A stretch of 64,000 nt of DNA from Cynocephalus volans (GCF_027409185.1 NC_084464.1:74458095-74522094); one strand, 5' to 3'. Shown: positions 46,401 to 58,310, numbered from the stretch's first letter. The notes: generated by a model not told the origin, from the sequence alone. Numbers and translations: made by a program.

Positions 46401-47599
46401 GTGTTTCTCCTTTGTATTGCTGAATGTTGGTTTTTTGTTTTTTGTTTTTTTTTTTTTAAATGTGTTTGCTTAATACACAATGCTTCAGATTTTGCCCTGG
46501 ACATAAACCTTATTTCTTTTTCACATTCCCTTAAAAGAATAAAAATATTTTAATGAACTAGAAATGACACAAAACCAAAACACCACCCAGGCTGCTCTCT
46601 CACTGGTGATTTGTTCCTGGGAACACAGTTAAAGCCTGCTGGGGAGTGATTAACTGTTTTCCTTACAGGGTGTTATTCCAAACGCTCGTCCTAGAAGAGA
46701 AAGCCTTGAAGAGGGTCACTCTATTAATATGTATTAAAAAGTAAAGAGCCAATTTTAATATTTCAAACAACTTCGATGAATAAAAGATCACCAAAACCTT
46801 CCCGTTTTCATTATAAACCTCTTTTTAAATGGTGTTCTTGGCTCTCCAATCGCCTCAGGGGAAGAGGAACAAGAGGAAGAAAAAAATGCAAAAGGGCGAG
46901 GGGAGAAAATGACGGAAAATCCCTTTTTTCAACTTCATCTGCCGCTCAAGTAACTCACCCTTAGGAAGACTCCCACACTTTATATGAATTACCCAGTACG
47001 GTCTCCTCCCACCACATGGCTGCACTATTTTAGCGCTTGTTTTGCAAACCACCAACCGCGTGTACAAGTAGAGACATAATCGGAGGCGAATGACCTTTTG
47101 TAGAATGTATCTGAAGCTACGACGGATCAAATAGGTCGTCAGCCAAATGTCCAGCAGGCTGAATAAATAAATAGGAGAACGATGGAAATGTATCCCTTTT
47201 TCCTCCTATAAGGAGAAACTAGTAGGTTCTCCTCTCCGTTCTCCTCATTTCTTCCCACCTAGTCCCCAAACCTGTTACTAGGGAAACTTGAAAAAGAATC
47301 AGATACATTAAGAATACAGAACAAAAGTTTAGACCCCACAACCATGATCCCATTGCCCAGCAGAAAGCAATACCAGAGCCCAACCTCGGTCGCCTCACCG
47401 CGGTCCTGACAGAGCCTGTATGGAGCCAGAACAAATAAGATGTTAATTGCAGCCTCGCAGAGAAAAAACTACTATTGTTCCAGCCGGAGAAACGCTCCAT
47501 TTCGGAAGCTGGATGTGCCCCCTCCGCTGCGGACTGGATCAATTCTGAATCCCGGTGCTGAAATGACAGCTCTCCGGCTGCGACAGGTCTGTGCTGAAA
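46401..47599. other. ADGRB3 upstream flank
   Basis: This sequence is transitional between AT-rich intergenic DNA and the CpG island. It has no recognised repeats and may hold promoter-proximal regulatory DNA. Two RE1/NRSF-like half sites occur at 47,554-47,562 (GGTGCTGAA) and 47,590-47,598 (TGTGCTGAA). No coding gene is supported. Confidence 0.5.
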
Positions 47600-48420
47600 G
47601 ACAGAAAGAAAGACGATCAAGTCCAGCATTCACTTCCCACCCCTGAGAGTCGCCTTCCCGTCCTCCGCACCCCCCTGCCTCGCCTCCCCGTGAGTTTCTC
47701 TTACAGTTGGTCGCCGCCAGCCCCAGCGGTGGGAACTGAGGATGCAAAAACCTCCCAGACGCAGAAAATACCGCTTTCGGGACGTGCTTGGGTTTGAGCA
47801 GCCGTGACGTGCAGGCGCACCGCGGCCCGCTCCCGCCCTCCTCTCTCCCGCCCTCCCACCCCGCGGCTCGCCCAGCCGCCTCTCACACCGCCCGCCCGCA
47901 CCCTCGGGAGGCAGAACTCCAGGAGGCGCAGCCGCCGAGCAGCGCGCGTCGAGCCTCGGGCCGGCAGCCGGGCGCACCGCACCGGGGCTGGCGCGGGACG
48001 TCGGGCGCCCGGGGACGCGCGCGCGCCCACAAGAGTGCGGGAGGGCGCTCCGCGGGCGCGCGCCCGGGGAACGCGCAGCCCTAGCGCGCGCGCCCGGGGC
48101 GGGAGGGAACGAGCGCCGCGCGCCGGCGCGCACACCCGAGACAGAGCTTTACTATCTCGCTCCCTCTCGCGCCTCCCTCCTCGCTGGGCATTCAAACAGC
48201 TTTCCGACATCACCAGCCAAGGATTTTTTCCCCCTCTCCTCAGTCGCCGTCCGTCCATCAGTACCTGCGGGGGGGAGGAGGAGGAGGGAGGCAAGCGGAA
48301 AGAGGAAAAAAGCATAAGCTTGAGCCTTCCGATCCGGCCACGAACGTCCTGTAATAAACCCACCGCCCCAACAAATCTGCCTTAGCCGCCGCCGCCGCCA
48401 CCGGTCACTTCTCAGCGCTT
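47600..48420 (+). promoter_or_regulatory. CpG-island promoter of ADGRB3
   Basis: CpG density rises sharply, with GC-box-like CCGCCC and CCCGCC motifs and runs such as GCGCGCGCCC. The surroundings are CpG-poor. No TATA box stands out, which fits a dispersed-start CpG-island promoter. The island precedes the first exon and explains the long overlapping Arg/Ala/Gly-rich frames on both strands, which are not genes. A (GCC)5 run lies at 48,385-48,399. Exact start sites cannot be read from the sequence. Confidence 0.85.
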
Positions 48421-48687
48421 TCTTTGCTTCTTGGCTAATCGGTTTGTTGGGGGGTAGATTTGGTGAAACAAATCTTCGCTCTTAAGCCATTTCCATTTTT
48501 TAATTTTTTTAATTTTTATTTTTTTGTGTGTGATTTCTTTTCTTAGAGTCTCCCTTCGGGGGGCTTCTCCCCCCACCCCTCTCTGTTTGGAGGTTGGACA
48601 CGGTGTAAGGCTTCAGGCTCCTGGGGGGCTTTTTTTCTCTCCTCTTCCCCCTGAGGCTCCCCCCCCTCCCCATCTTTTGCTTCTCAT

Positions 48688-48723
48688 ATGTGTGCATTTT
48701 TGAATATAAATCCTGATTTTTGA
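48688..48723 (+). other. Upstream ORF 1 in ADGRB3 exon 1 (11 codons plus stop)
   Basis: ATG at 48,688 to TGA at 48,721-48,723. The context CATATGT (T at +4) is weak. It may have little effect on translation. Confidence 0.5.
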
Positions 48724-48739
48724 AGCTGAGCCTGGGAAA

Positions 48740-48817
48740 ATGGGCAACGGTGATTGGGACCGAAGGGGAGTCTCTCCGTCACTGTTGCTGGGACGCGTGC
48801 CTGTGCTGGTGTCTTAG
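48740..48817 (+). other. Upstream ORF 2 in ADGRB3 exon 1 (25 codons plus stop)
   Basis: ATG at 48,740 to TAG at 48,815-48,817, encoding a peptide that starts MGNGDWDRRG. The start context GAAAATGG has A at -3 and G at +4, stronger than the main ADGRB3 start. It ends 33 nt before the donor, so ribosomes would have to reinitiate for the main ORF. Confidence 0.6.
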
Positions 48818-48850
48818 AGCAAGAGCCTCCCTGAGCTTTCGGAGTGGAAG

Positions 48851-51526
48851 GTAAGGAAGGGGTCCAGAGGTCACCTTTCCTCTGCCGGGGGTCGCCACCG
48901 AGGAGCTTGGGGCTCGGTGTTCGCGGAGGGAGAACAGGAGAGGAAAGGCTGTTGCTGGCGGATGGGGAGGCTGTGAGCAAAGCCGACTGTCTGCATTTAC
49001 TTAAACGCCGCAGTTGAAAAGTTAGAGAAGTCTGGTTTTCAGGATATGTTCTGGGTCGAAAGAAAAGGCAGAGAGACCTAGAAAATCTGGCGGTTGTGTG
49101 TGATTGGGGTAATTTTATGGGGGAAAATTTTAGACTAGAAGGAAGTTAAGATAAGAGGAGGCAGTGGTCTTCTATTGGGGAAAAAATCAGTGGAGTGATG
49201 GCGCCGTCTATGTTCGACTAAACTAAAGTGTCACCCAGAAAAATCAGTGTTGAGAATTGCTAAACTCAACACCGGTTTGCTTCTCAGCCAGAGACAAATA
49301 AATAAATAAATAAATAAATGCAACATCCTTGCTATCTCGGTAGCCAGCCCTTAGACACCCCCCACCCCCCTTTGGTTCTTTAAGAGGGAAATACAATTGT
49401 TTGAACCGGCCCTGCAGGGGGCGGGGGGGGGGGTGTTAAATGATTCATTTTGTAAAATTATTTAGAACAAAACAAGACTGTACTTCAAGGGTGATTAAAA
49501 ATAAAGAGCATTATATTGGGGGGTGCCCTCTTGAGCAGGCATGAAAGTGAAATCGGAGCTGTTTCCTCACTCTTTCTAATCATTGATGAGCACAGCATTG
49601 CAGACATGCACTGTCAAATAAATGGAAACAAAAGTACCGATTTCGTTAGGGAAAGAAGTATGACCTCTTTTTGAGCTTCTGGTTATAAAATGAAGCCCCT
49701 TTTCATGGATGGAATTCCTAATTTAGACACTTATTGTCACATTGGCTCTCAACGCCTACACTCTATCCTAAAGAACACTGCGCAGACCTGCATTGCCTGC
49801 AAAGTGCTAGAGCCAAAAAAGAGGAAATTATTTCCAGAATTTCCTACAACTTTCCCCATTTTTAACCTTTAAATGCTCATTGGCTTTATTTTCTCAAGAA
49901 GAAAATGCATTATTCATTGAGTTGTATGCTGGAAACAGAGAACACTGTTTGGATAGTCCTAGCTGTTCTGGTGTTATTTTAAACTACTGCTATATAGAGA
50001 TTTAGAGTTGGGGTTGTTTTTGCCTATATCAAGAAATTGACATTGAATTATAATCTGGAAAATGCAGATCTATCTTCAGGGACTTCGGTCACTGGATTTG
50101 GTGTGCATGCGTTGGTGTGTGTTATGCAATGGGAAGGAAGAGGGTTTTATCCTTTGGTTCAGAGAGGACCCAAGCAAAGACATGACAACTCTTTAACTAT
50201 CTGTATGTCTGTATGTCTGTCTCTGTTTACAGAACAGTGGAAGAGACTGCAGCCTAAAGACTTTTAATGTTAACTTGGCATCACTTTTATCAGCTCAAAG
50301 GCTAAACAAAAAAAGCAGTGTCATTTATTCTAAGAAATAACTTCTTAAAGGTTAAAGCTGAAAAATATTCAAGTTATTTTTGGATAACAACTTACAGAGG
50401 TAAATATAACCAAGGACTACTTTATTATGTAAGGCCAGCGTTAAAAAAAGAAAGAAAGAAAAAGAAAAAAAGTGGAGCTTTGGAGCTGTTGTTGGAAAGG
50501 GAGCAATTCGATAATTGAAATCTGCTAGGAAAGAAACTGCTAGTGTCTTTCAAAATCTACCATGTGTAAATCTCAAATAATAGTAGATAACTCGATAAAA
50601 TAGCCCCAGTTTTAAAAAAAAAAAAATATTAAAAGGCTGAAACCAGCTCAATTACTGCAGTTCTGGGATTTTTCACTGACATCGCCTTTGGGTACAGATA
50701 CTAATACAGTGATCCACTTTACGTATCCCAAGAGGGCATGTCACATTGAAAAGACTGCCTTAAATCCTAGTTCTCAATGGTGATCTTGAACAACAAGTCT
50801 TCCCGCTGTATGTACTCATGTATCCCCTTTCTCAGATGATAATTTTAAAATTCTATGAATCCACATGAATGCCCATGTTTTTGCACAGGAATTTCCCATC
50901 AGTTCACATGGTGGCCCCTGCAAAGGCAAGTAGGGGCGTTTGGGAGATGATGTTCCATCTGCAACAAATGATCATTTGTGCTTTTAAAATTGTGGCTGTA
51001 ATTTATCCTAATTACTTTTCACATTTAAGAGAAAAGAAGTAATGTGATGACAGCTGTCGCTAGATTATCAGATTAGATTTTGTGTGATGATGATGTGATG
51101 CAGGCAGAGGACAGAAGGAGAGAAAAGGTTGTATATAGTGATTAAAAATATTTCAACAATTATCATTTAGGTTATGATATTTACAAAACCCATGTTTTTC
51201 CTCTTTATTTGATAGAATGATAATGGGTGTGGAGGAAATACTGGTATATAAATTAATGCATTCCTATTAATGATCTGTTAACTATTATTTTTAAATTGAA
51301 TGTAGAGAATTTGACCATTGTGAATGGCCACGTGAGGGCGCTGTTCACACAGCAACAGATAATTTCCTGGCGTTATAAAATAAAAATTGCCTGTCCTTCT
51401 TTTAAAAATGTTTTTTTTTTTTTCCTGAGATCTTGAAAACAGCTGGCTGTAATATTGGAAGGAGTTTATTTTTTTCAATTCACGTAGACTCCTACTTGCA
51501 TTTTACTTTCATTGCCATTTTTACAG
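48851..51526 (+). other. ADGRB3: ADGRB3 5' UTR intron
   Basis: The intron runs from the donor GTAAGG at 48,851 to the acceptor TTTTTACAG ending at 51,526. It contains a TAAA/AAAT microsatellite near 49,300-49,320, a G-rich run at 49,413-49,434 and no recognised young repeats. 50,930-51,130 (TAATTA-type homeobox motifs) looks unique and could be regulatory, but that cannot be judged from one genome. Confidence 0.65.
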
Positions 51527-51541
51527 GCCAAATGACATAGG
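51527..51541 (+). other. ADGRB3: ADGRB3 leader part of coding exon with two-codon uORF
   Basis: After the acceptor (51,525-51,526) the exon has 15 nt of leader. ATG at 51,532-51,534 is followed by one ACA codon and TAG at 51,538-51,540, so a minimal uORF ends one base before the main ATG. Confidence 0.65.
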
Positions 51542-52298
51542 ATGAAGGCTGTTCGTAACCTGCTGATTTATATATTTTCCACCTATCTCCTGATTATGTT
51601 TGGATTTAATGCTGCCCAAGACTTCTGGTGTTCAACTTTGGTGAAGGGAGTCATTTATGGATCGTATTCTGTAAGTGAAATGTTTCCCAAAAACTTTACA
51701 AACTGCACTTGGACGCTGGAAAATCCAGATCCAACCAAATATAGCATTTACCTGAAATTTTCCAAAAAGGACCTTAGCTGCTCTAACTTTTCCCTCCTGG
51801 CTTATCAGTTCGATCATTTTTCCCATGAAAAAATAAAGGATCTTTTAAGAAAGAATCATTCTATAATGCAACTCTGCAATTCCAAGAATGCTTTTGTTTT
51901 TCTACAATATGATAAAAATTTTATTCAAATACGTCGGGTATTTCCAACCGATTTCCCAGGATTACAGAAAAAAGGGGAAGAAGATCAGAAATCTTTTTTT
52001 GAGTTTTTGGTATTGAACAAGGTGAGCCCAAGTCAGTTTGGTTGTCATGTATTATGCACTTGGTTGGAGAGCTGCTTAAAATCAGAAAATGGGAGAACAG
52101 AATCATGTGGGATCATGTATACAAAATGCACCTGCCCTCAGCATTTGGGAGAGTGGGGGATCGACGACCAGTCGCTGGTCTTGTTAAATAACGTGGTGTT
52201 ACCCCTGAATGAGCAGACCGAGGGCTGCCTGACCCAGGAGCTGCAAACCACTCAAGTCTGCAATCTTACCAGGGAGGCCAAGCGACCACCCAAAGAAG
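51542..52298 (+). CDS. ADGRB3: ADGRB3 (BAI3) first coding exon: signal peptide and CUB domain
   Basis: ADGRB3 is a brain-enriched adhesion GPCR that binds C1q-like proteins at synapses and signals in dendrite and synapse formation. This exon gives the first 252 codons of a protein of about 1,520 residues. Residues 1-24 are a signal peptide ([17 protein letters not shown], ending FNAAQ). The CUB domain follows from Cys30, with Cys55, Cys80 and Cys112 and sequons at Asn51, Asn54, Asn82 and Asn105. A Cys-rich segment ([19 protein letters not shown]) follows. The first thrombospondin repeat lies beyond the window. The ATG has A at -3. The exon ends one base into a codon at AAAGAAG|GTAAGT (phase 1). 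The match to human BAI3 from memory is nearly complete, with a few conservative changes. Confidence 0.97.
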
Positions 52299-52650
52299 GT
52301 AAGTGCCCAAAGGAGAGGGGAAGACAGTGAGAGGGGAGGGGAGACTTTGGGGGGTGTAGTTAGTACGTACTGTTTCAACACCCCTCCACACACCTACTTA
52401 TTGCTCCTTTGCTCTGTCATTTTTGGATTTATTTGATTTTGTGATCTTCACTGATAAAGCTCTCTTAAGCTAGTTTTAGGTTTTAAGATTTTAGAGACGG
52501 GGTGGTGAGGACTGGATAGCGCAGCAACATGCCCTGGAAGTGTGGGTGCAATGTTCAGGAGAAAAGCGATGCAGAAACATGGAGTCAGCTTGTGCTGGAG
52601 GCCGGTGAGGGGAAAGAGGGGCGCCTTTATCCAGGCTGTTCCCTTCGGGG

Positions 52651-52706
52651 ACACACACACACACACACACGCACACGCACACGCACACGCACACGCACAC
52701 GCACAC
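52651..52706. repeat. (CA)n(CGCACA)n alternating repeat
   Basis: Ten AC units are followed by about six CGCACA units, a strictly alternating purine-pyrimidine tract 350 bp into the intron. Confidence 0.95.
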
Positions 52707-54575
52707 CACCTGTGAAATGGATTTGTAAACTTCTCCCTTTTGCTTCAGCCCAGCAAAAGGTCCCCTTCACTTTCTCTCTCCTTTCCCTTCTGCTTTCTAC
52801 CCTTTCACACCCCACCTTTTTCCAGGTTTGAACTTGGGGCAACTTGACAAAAACGTGACACAAACTCAGTAGCAAGCCTATTTGAACCAAATGACTTTCT
52901 AACACATAAAGACAGGAATGCCCCCCTTTCCCCAAGTCCAGGATTTTGTTGGACGTGCTTTGCACAAAATCCCGCATGCGCTCTTTCCTGGGTCAAGAGA
53001 AACCTACTGGAAGCGCAAACTTTCAGTGTCTTCTGCCTGTGAAGCCACCTGCGAGTGGGGGATGGGGGCGCGGAATTAAAACGCACACTGATCCATTAAG
53101 ACCTGATCTGCCTCTTGAAAGTAACTTTTTGCTCTTATATTCTTGGTCTCTTGTTGTTATACACGAAGAGAGAGGGAACGTCTCAGAGATGAGCTTGATG
53201 GAAACAAAACAAAACAAAACAAAAACAGTGCAACGGAAATGCGGAGGAACAAAGAAAAAAAAATTAAAAAGTAAAGGAGTGATTTGTAGCTTTCACTCAT
53301 TTCCCAGTGGGGAAGCTACCAGAGGATTTGAGATTGTGGATTAAGTTTAATAATGCAAGAGAAAATGACGTATTTTGAGAAAATGACTCCGGTTTGGAAG
53401 GTTAATGGATAGGTTCCATTCGTTTAAGGAACTGCTGATACATATTCTTTCTTGCTCCCCAACCCTCCAACCAGAGAGTGTGTTGATTTCTTATGCAGGA
53501 AATGTTTTCTGATCTCCACAAAGATCCCTGTCTGTGGAAAGGGACAGCCAAGCTCCAGTCCCTTTTTCCTCCCCCTCCCCTAACAGAAGTTGTCTTTGTG
53601 GCCAATGTAAAATTGACACGTTGTTGGAAAATTTTCTTTAAGGGTAGCCAAGGCTTTGTAAAGGGAGGGGGGAAGGGAAGACAGAGAGAAGAGCCTGGTT
53701 GGCTTAATGCTACTTCTCTGGTGGCTGCAATTTGGGGGATGGGAATTGTGGAAGAGCAATAGTACAAGGGGAAAGAACCTGTTATAAAATAAATGCAGAC
53801 TAATGGCAATAAGAGAGGGGTGAAAACCTTTAAGATTTCTACAGGTCCGTGTTTCACTAACAGACGTAACTGAAGAAAACAAAGTAGTTTTAAATTACAG
53901 GAGTTCTTTTCTCTAGTAAAAATCCCAGAGAAGCACTTGCAACTGCAGGGATGGTATTTAACACCATTTAAAACTAATTAGTGTCCCCTAGAATAAGAAG
54001 CTACAGTACACACAGAAAATGTGGTGTTGCAAGGCGGCTAATAAAACAATTAACATCAGAAAGTAGTTTTTGTTTGTTTTATTGTTGTTTTAATCAAAAT
54101 TAGAAAATCCGTTTTTTCAATGGTTAAACTTCTATCATCAAATTGACTATTGATGATAGTAGAAAGTGATTTCGGTTTTGCAACCCTTATTTTATGAAAG
54201 CACAACAAAATTGTTCTGTGCATAGTAAATAGTTACGATTTTACTGGTCATGATCGTGAGATGTGGGTTAAGACAGTGATGGGATTTATAGAAACTGTGT
54301 TAGATAGTCATTTGTTTTCTAAAAGAATAAGAGTGATTTTACACCTTAGATATATAGATCATGTGGGAGAGTGTTTATTTCTTGTGGCTAGTTAGCTGGC
54401 AAAATGAGAAGGGAATACCTCCGTAGACAAATAAATGATTATATTAAATTATTTCAGTGTTAATAGAGCTGACCTAAGAAAAGTTTGTATAATAGGGGAA
54501 CAATATATGCAGTATCAGTAAAATTGTGTAGCCTGTATTTTCTGTATTCTAAATTTGTTCTCTTTAATTGTTCAG

Positions 54576-54593
54576 GTACTCTGAGTCAGAAAG
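54576..54593 (+). other. ADGRB3: Candidate 18-nt in-frame microexon of ADGRB3
   Basis: GTACTCTGAGTCAGAAAG lies between a T-rich acceptor (TTCTCTTTAATTGTTCAG; no other AG for about 40 nt upstream) and a strong donor, GTAAGG. Spliced after the phase-1 exon end at 52,298 it would add six residues, GTLSQK, after PPKE and keep phase 1 for the next exon. Neuronal synaptic genes often use such microexons. There is no transcript evidence here. Confidence 0.45.
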
Positions 54594-56329
54594 GTAAGGA
54601 TAAGTAATTCCTGATGATATAATTGTAGTTGATGTATTTGCAAGCAATTCTTATAAAAATATATACAGCATTCCTTACCTCACCCAAGCACACCTTTCTA
54701 GCTATGCTGCATTGTAGGAAGAGAATGTGAAAATCTACAGACTCTTAATTTAGTCAGATTTATGCAAAGCATATGAAATCTTCAATATTTGATATAAATT
54801 ATATATAAAACATTGTGAAATAATTATTTAATACTATTTCAAATAAACTACCACATAATGACATGCATAAGGCTTGATATTAATAATTACAGTCGTGCTA
54901 CTCATATCTAAATTTTTTCCAAAGTCTCTTCATTTTATATGATAACATATAATTCCAGCTTTTAAAATGAGGGTTTAAAAATTCCGCTTATATTTTATAT
55001 TACTTTATGATTTCTATTTGCTATGGAAAAATTGTCAAACTATCTTGTAAGTCATCAAAGGAGTAAATACAAAATTACCGTCAACAGTTTTTAAACTCTC
55101 ATTTTATTCACTGTAATAAATAGCGACTCAGAAGGCCTGCCTTGAGTGGAAATATGTTCCACATGTATTACATCATAAAAGTGGCACAGATTTGACAGAA
55201 GAGTCTTCACACTTAGTAAATGCAATTCCAGATTGTTTTGTATGCTACTGATGGTGACAGCAAAGGTATACCAAATGATGAATATTGCAAATGTTGGAAT
55301 TACAAAATAATATTTAGTTAGTATTGAGGGAACATCAGACTCTTTCAGTAATGGGAAGTCTACTCTGAGATAGGATTTCTGCTAGAATGTTCTTTAATAA
55401 TACTTTCACATACTCAAGAATTTCATTGAAAACAGCAAGAAGAAAAGTATTACTCTTTTAATGACACCAGCAATTACAAATGTTATCTTGAATACATCAT
55501 CAAAGTGCTGATATTTTACTAAAGTATCAAATTTTAGTACCCTTAAGGATCTTACTTAAGATCATATTTGACATATTTGGAGATGGCATGTCATTATAGA
55601 AACTCAGTTGTCACTTCCCCAATTTTTATCTGAAATCGTGAAAGCCAAGTAAATCAATGAAATAGAGCCTTATTTATTTATTTTTTTTTAAATAATGATG
55701 TCTTATTTTGGACAGTTTTTCAAAACCTGTCTACAATTAATGGATAACTTTTTTAATAAAAGGGAACTCAAATAACATTGCTGTTTACATGGTTATCAGA
55801 CACAAGTCTGGGGAAAGACTGCTGTTTATGTACAAAGTCATCTTTGGTTTTCCTGAGGTCTTTGCTATGCTTCCTAGAACTCTTTTACTGAAGGTGATTC
55901 TGAACTATTAGATAAAATGTGCTACAAGATTTTATTTGTTACCACATCACTTAAGTAAAAAACATTTTGTACAGAAAAATTTCACACCAGTATATCTAAG
56001 TCACATAATAAGCCTTAATGGAATCTTTGTTTCCTACTAACTCAATGGCTCTACTTATGTGAAAGGAAATTGGGATCCCTGTATAGATTCCAGGAAATCT
56101 GAACACACTCACTCATTTGTCTTTTCACTCTGCCTCTGCTAATCCTTGATATTCTACCCTACCATGCAAGCAAGGCCAGTCTCATGATGTGCCCGGTGTA
56201 AACTTTAGCTCATGTCTGCATATGTGTTTACATTTTTAGGCACTATGTAATCTAGGACAATTTGTGTCTCTGTCAGTTTAATTGTCCTCATTTCTTTCTA
56301 CCTTTTGCTGTATTTACCCTCACATTACT

Positions 56330-56672
56330 TTTGAGCCACCTTTTACCTCCTCATTACACTCTTTTGATCTTACTTCCTTTGTAAATGACTGCCATTACTT
56401 TACACTCTATCAGAATATAGAAAGATATACTGCATTTGTTGTTTCTCGAAGAAACAGAGCCTGACAGTTTGTCCCGCCCCTTTGCTGGATGCCTAGCCCT
56501 TGTGCATACTGTACTTCTGTTCTAGCCTTTATTATATTGCTGTGTGGTTTTCCATTTATATTTTCATCTCCCTCCACCAGACTTTGAGTTCTGCAAGTAA
56601 AGACTTGGTCTTTGAATTGTTTAGCACAGCCTAAATAGAATTTCAGTAAATATTGATTGAAGTGAATGTTTA
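56330..56672 (+). mobile_element. L2 LINE 3' end
   Basis: TCTCCCTCCACCAGACTTTG, AGTTCTGCAAGTAAAGACTT, TTTAGCACAGCCTAAATAG and AGTAAATATTGATTGAAGTG follow the L2 3' end. Confidence 0.65.
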
Positions 56673-58159
56673 ATGGACAAAACAAGAAAAATCTCAATAG
56701 GGAAGAGAGCAGTAAATTGATTACAATCAAAAGAATAAAAATGCATTACTTTAGGAAAGCAGCTAACTTTAACTTACTTCCTTTCTAGAAGAAGATAGCT
56801 ACCACTTATATAATTTCCAATTCCATTAATGCATTTTTTGGTGCCAATTTATGATCTCCAAGTTGTTAATAACATTTTTGAGAGAACAAGAAAAATGGAG
56901 TCATTGAGAAATATTCTTAATTTCATATATATTGATTTTAAAATATTAATGATAAATATAACATTCTATACTTGGCCGTCTAGAAAAAAAGTGTGGTAAG
57001 AAAATTTGCCAGTTTCTATTTATTTAACTGTCTTCATTTTTCTCTCCATTTCTCACTTTTGGCCCTAGCATTACTTGTACAATAATGACGTTTCCCAAAT
57101 CCTCTCTTCCACAGTTAGAAGACAAACATCTGCAATCTCTTTTCAAGAAAGAAAAAAAGAGTACAGTGTTTGCATTTCTGATTCAATGCTTATGTTATTC
57201 ATTCCTTTTTATGATCTATATATAAATATAGGTAGATATAGATCATAAAAACCTATAATGTAAAGATAATCTTTAAGTAACAATAGAATATTACTAAAAT
57301 TGTAGGCCTGATCAAGTAAAATGCCATATTTGTTCCTTTTGCCACTTTGAATTTTGACAGGCAATTCAGGAAATAGCTTACATGTGCAGTATTTAATAAA
57401 AGGAAACTTCATTATGTGGCAAAAATTTTTTTGTGAACAAGAGATTAAAATATTCACAGGGACATGGAAATTTAAGTGAAGTGTGTTTGTGTGCATGTGG
57501 GTCATGCATACACGTGTGTTTCAGCAGGTTTTTATTATAGCTGTAGTTAAATGTACTGCAAGTTAGTTTTATTCCAAAATTGAGAAAGGAATTTTACATT
57601 ACTTAGAATCCAGTTTCATGCATGCTTTTATTTACTTCATTTCCTAATAGAAGCAATTTTATTGTTAAACTGCATTTTCGAGATAGCTACCTTTATGAAA
57701 CATAGTTTACTTTAGAATCAGTTTTGTACATCGTTTCTATAAAAGTCATCCAGCCCTTGGATGAGAAATCAGTGTTCATTAAAAGTAAGCTTTTTTGACT
57801 TTTTCAAAGTAGCATGTGCTGGGTTTTAAGATCATGAACAGAGAGGTGAGTTTTAATCTGCTCTTCCACATAATAGATGTGTGACTCTATATTATTACCT
57901 TCTTCTTAGATCAGAATAGTAATGCTTTTCTCGGGGTTCAAGACAATAGGAAATGACATCATATGTGGAAAAAAAACTATTAAAATTAATGTGTTAGAAT
58001 ATTTTAGTTCCTGTCAGCGCCTGTGGAAAATTCTTGTCAATTCAATTAACTAATAAGAAATCAGAGAGGTATTAAATTTTTCTAGGTGTGTCACTTCATT
58101 GAAATGAAAGGAATGATTTGAGTTAATATAGACTTGGGTCCCTAGAATGACTCAGCCAC

Positions 58160-58310
58160 CTTGTAGCAACTTTGACAAGTGACTGAACTTGACTCATTAA
58201 TAAAATGGGAATAATACCTACTGTAATGGAGTGTTGTATTAAGTGAGATTGCACATGTAAACACTTAGTATATTGCTCAATTTGTATTAAGCCCTCCGTA
58301 AATGTCAGTA
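58160..58310 (+). mobile_element. MIR SINE
   Basis: TTTGACAAGTGACTGAACTT, AATAAAATGGGAATAATACC and TGTAAACACTTAGTATATTG match the MIR body and 3' half. Confidence 0.7.

Larger units (their letters stand above)
48160..48850 (+). other. ADGRB3: ADGRB3 non-coding exon 1 (5' end approximate)
   Basis: The sequence from the CpG island runs to a strong donor, GGAAG|GTAAGG, at 48,850/48,851, with no long frame joined to the ADGRB3 protein, so this is a 5' UTR exon. Its start is set only by the CpG island and may lie up to a few hundred bases either way. It holds at least two short upstream ORFs. An additional non-coding exon between here and 51,527 cannot be excluded. Confidence 0.6.

Noticed and set aside
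47630..48385. Long Arg/Ala/Pro-rich open frames on both strands (up to 220 codons)
   Set aside because: They overlap one another in a CpG island, where stop codons are rare by composition, and show no recognisable domains.
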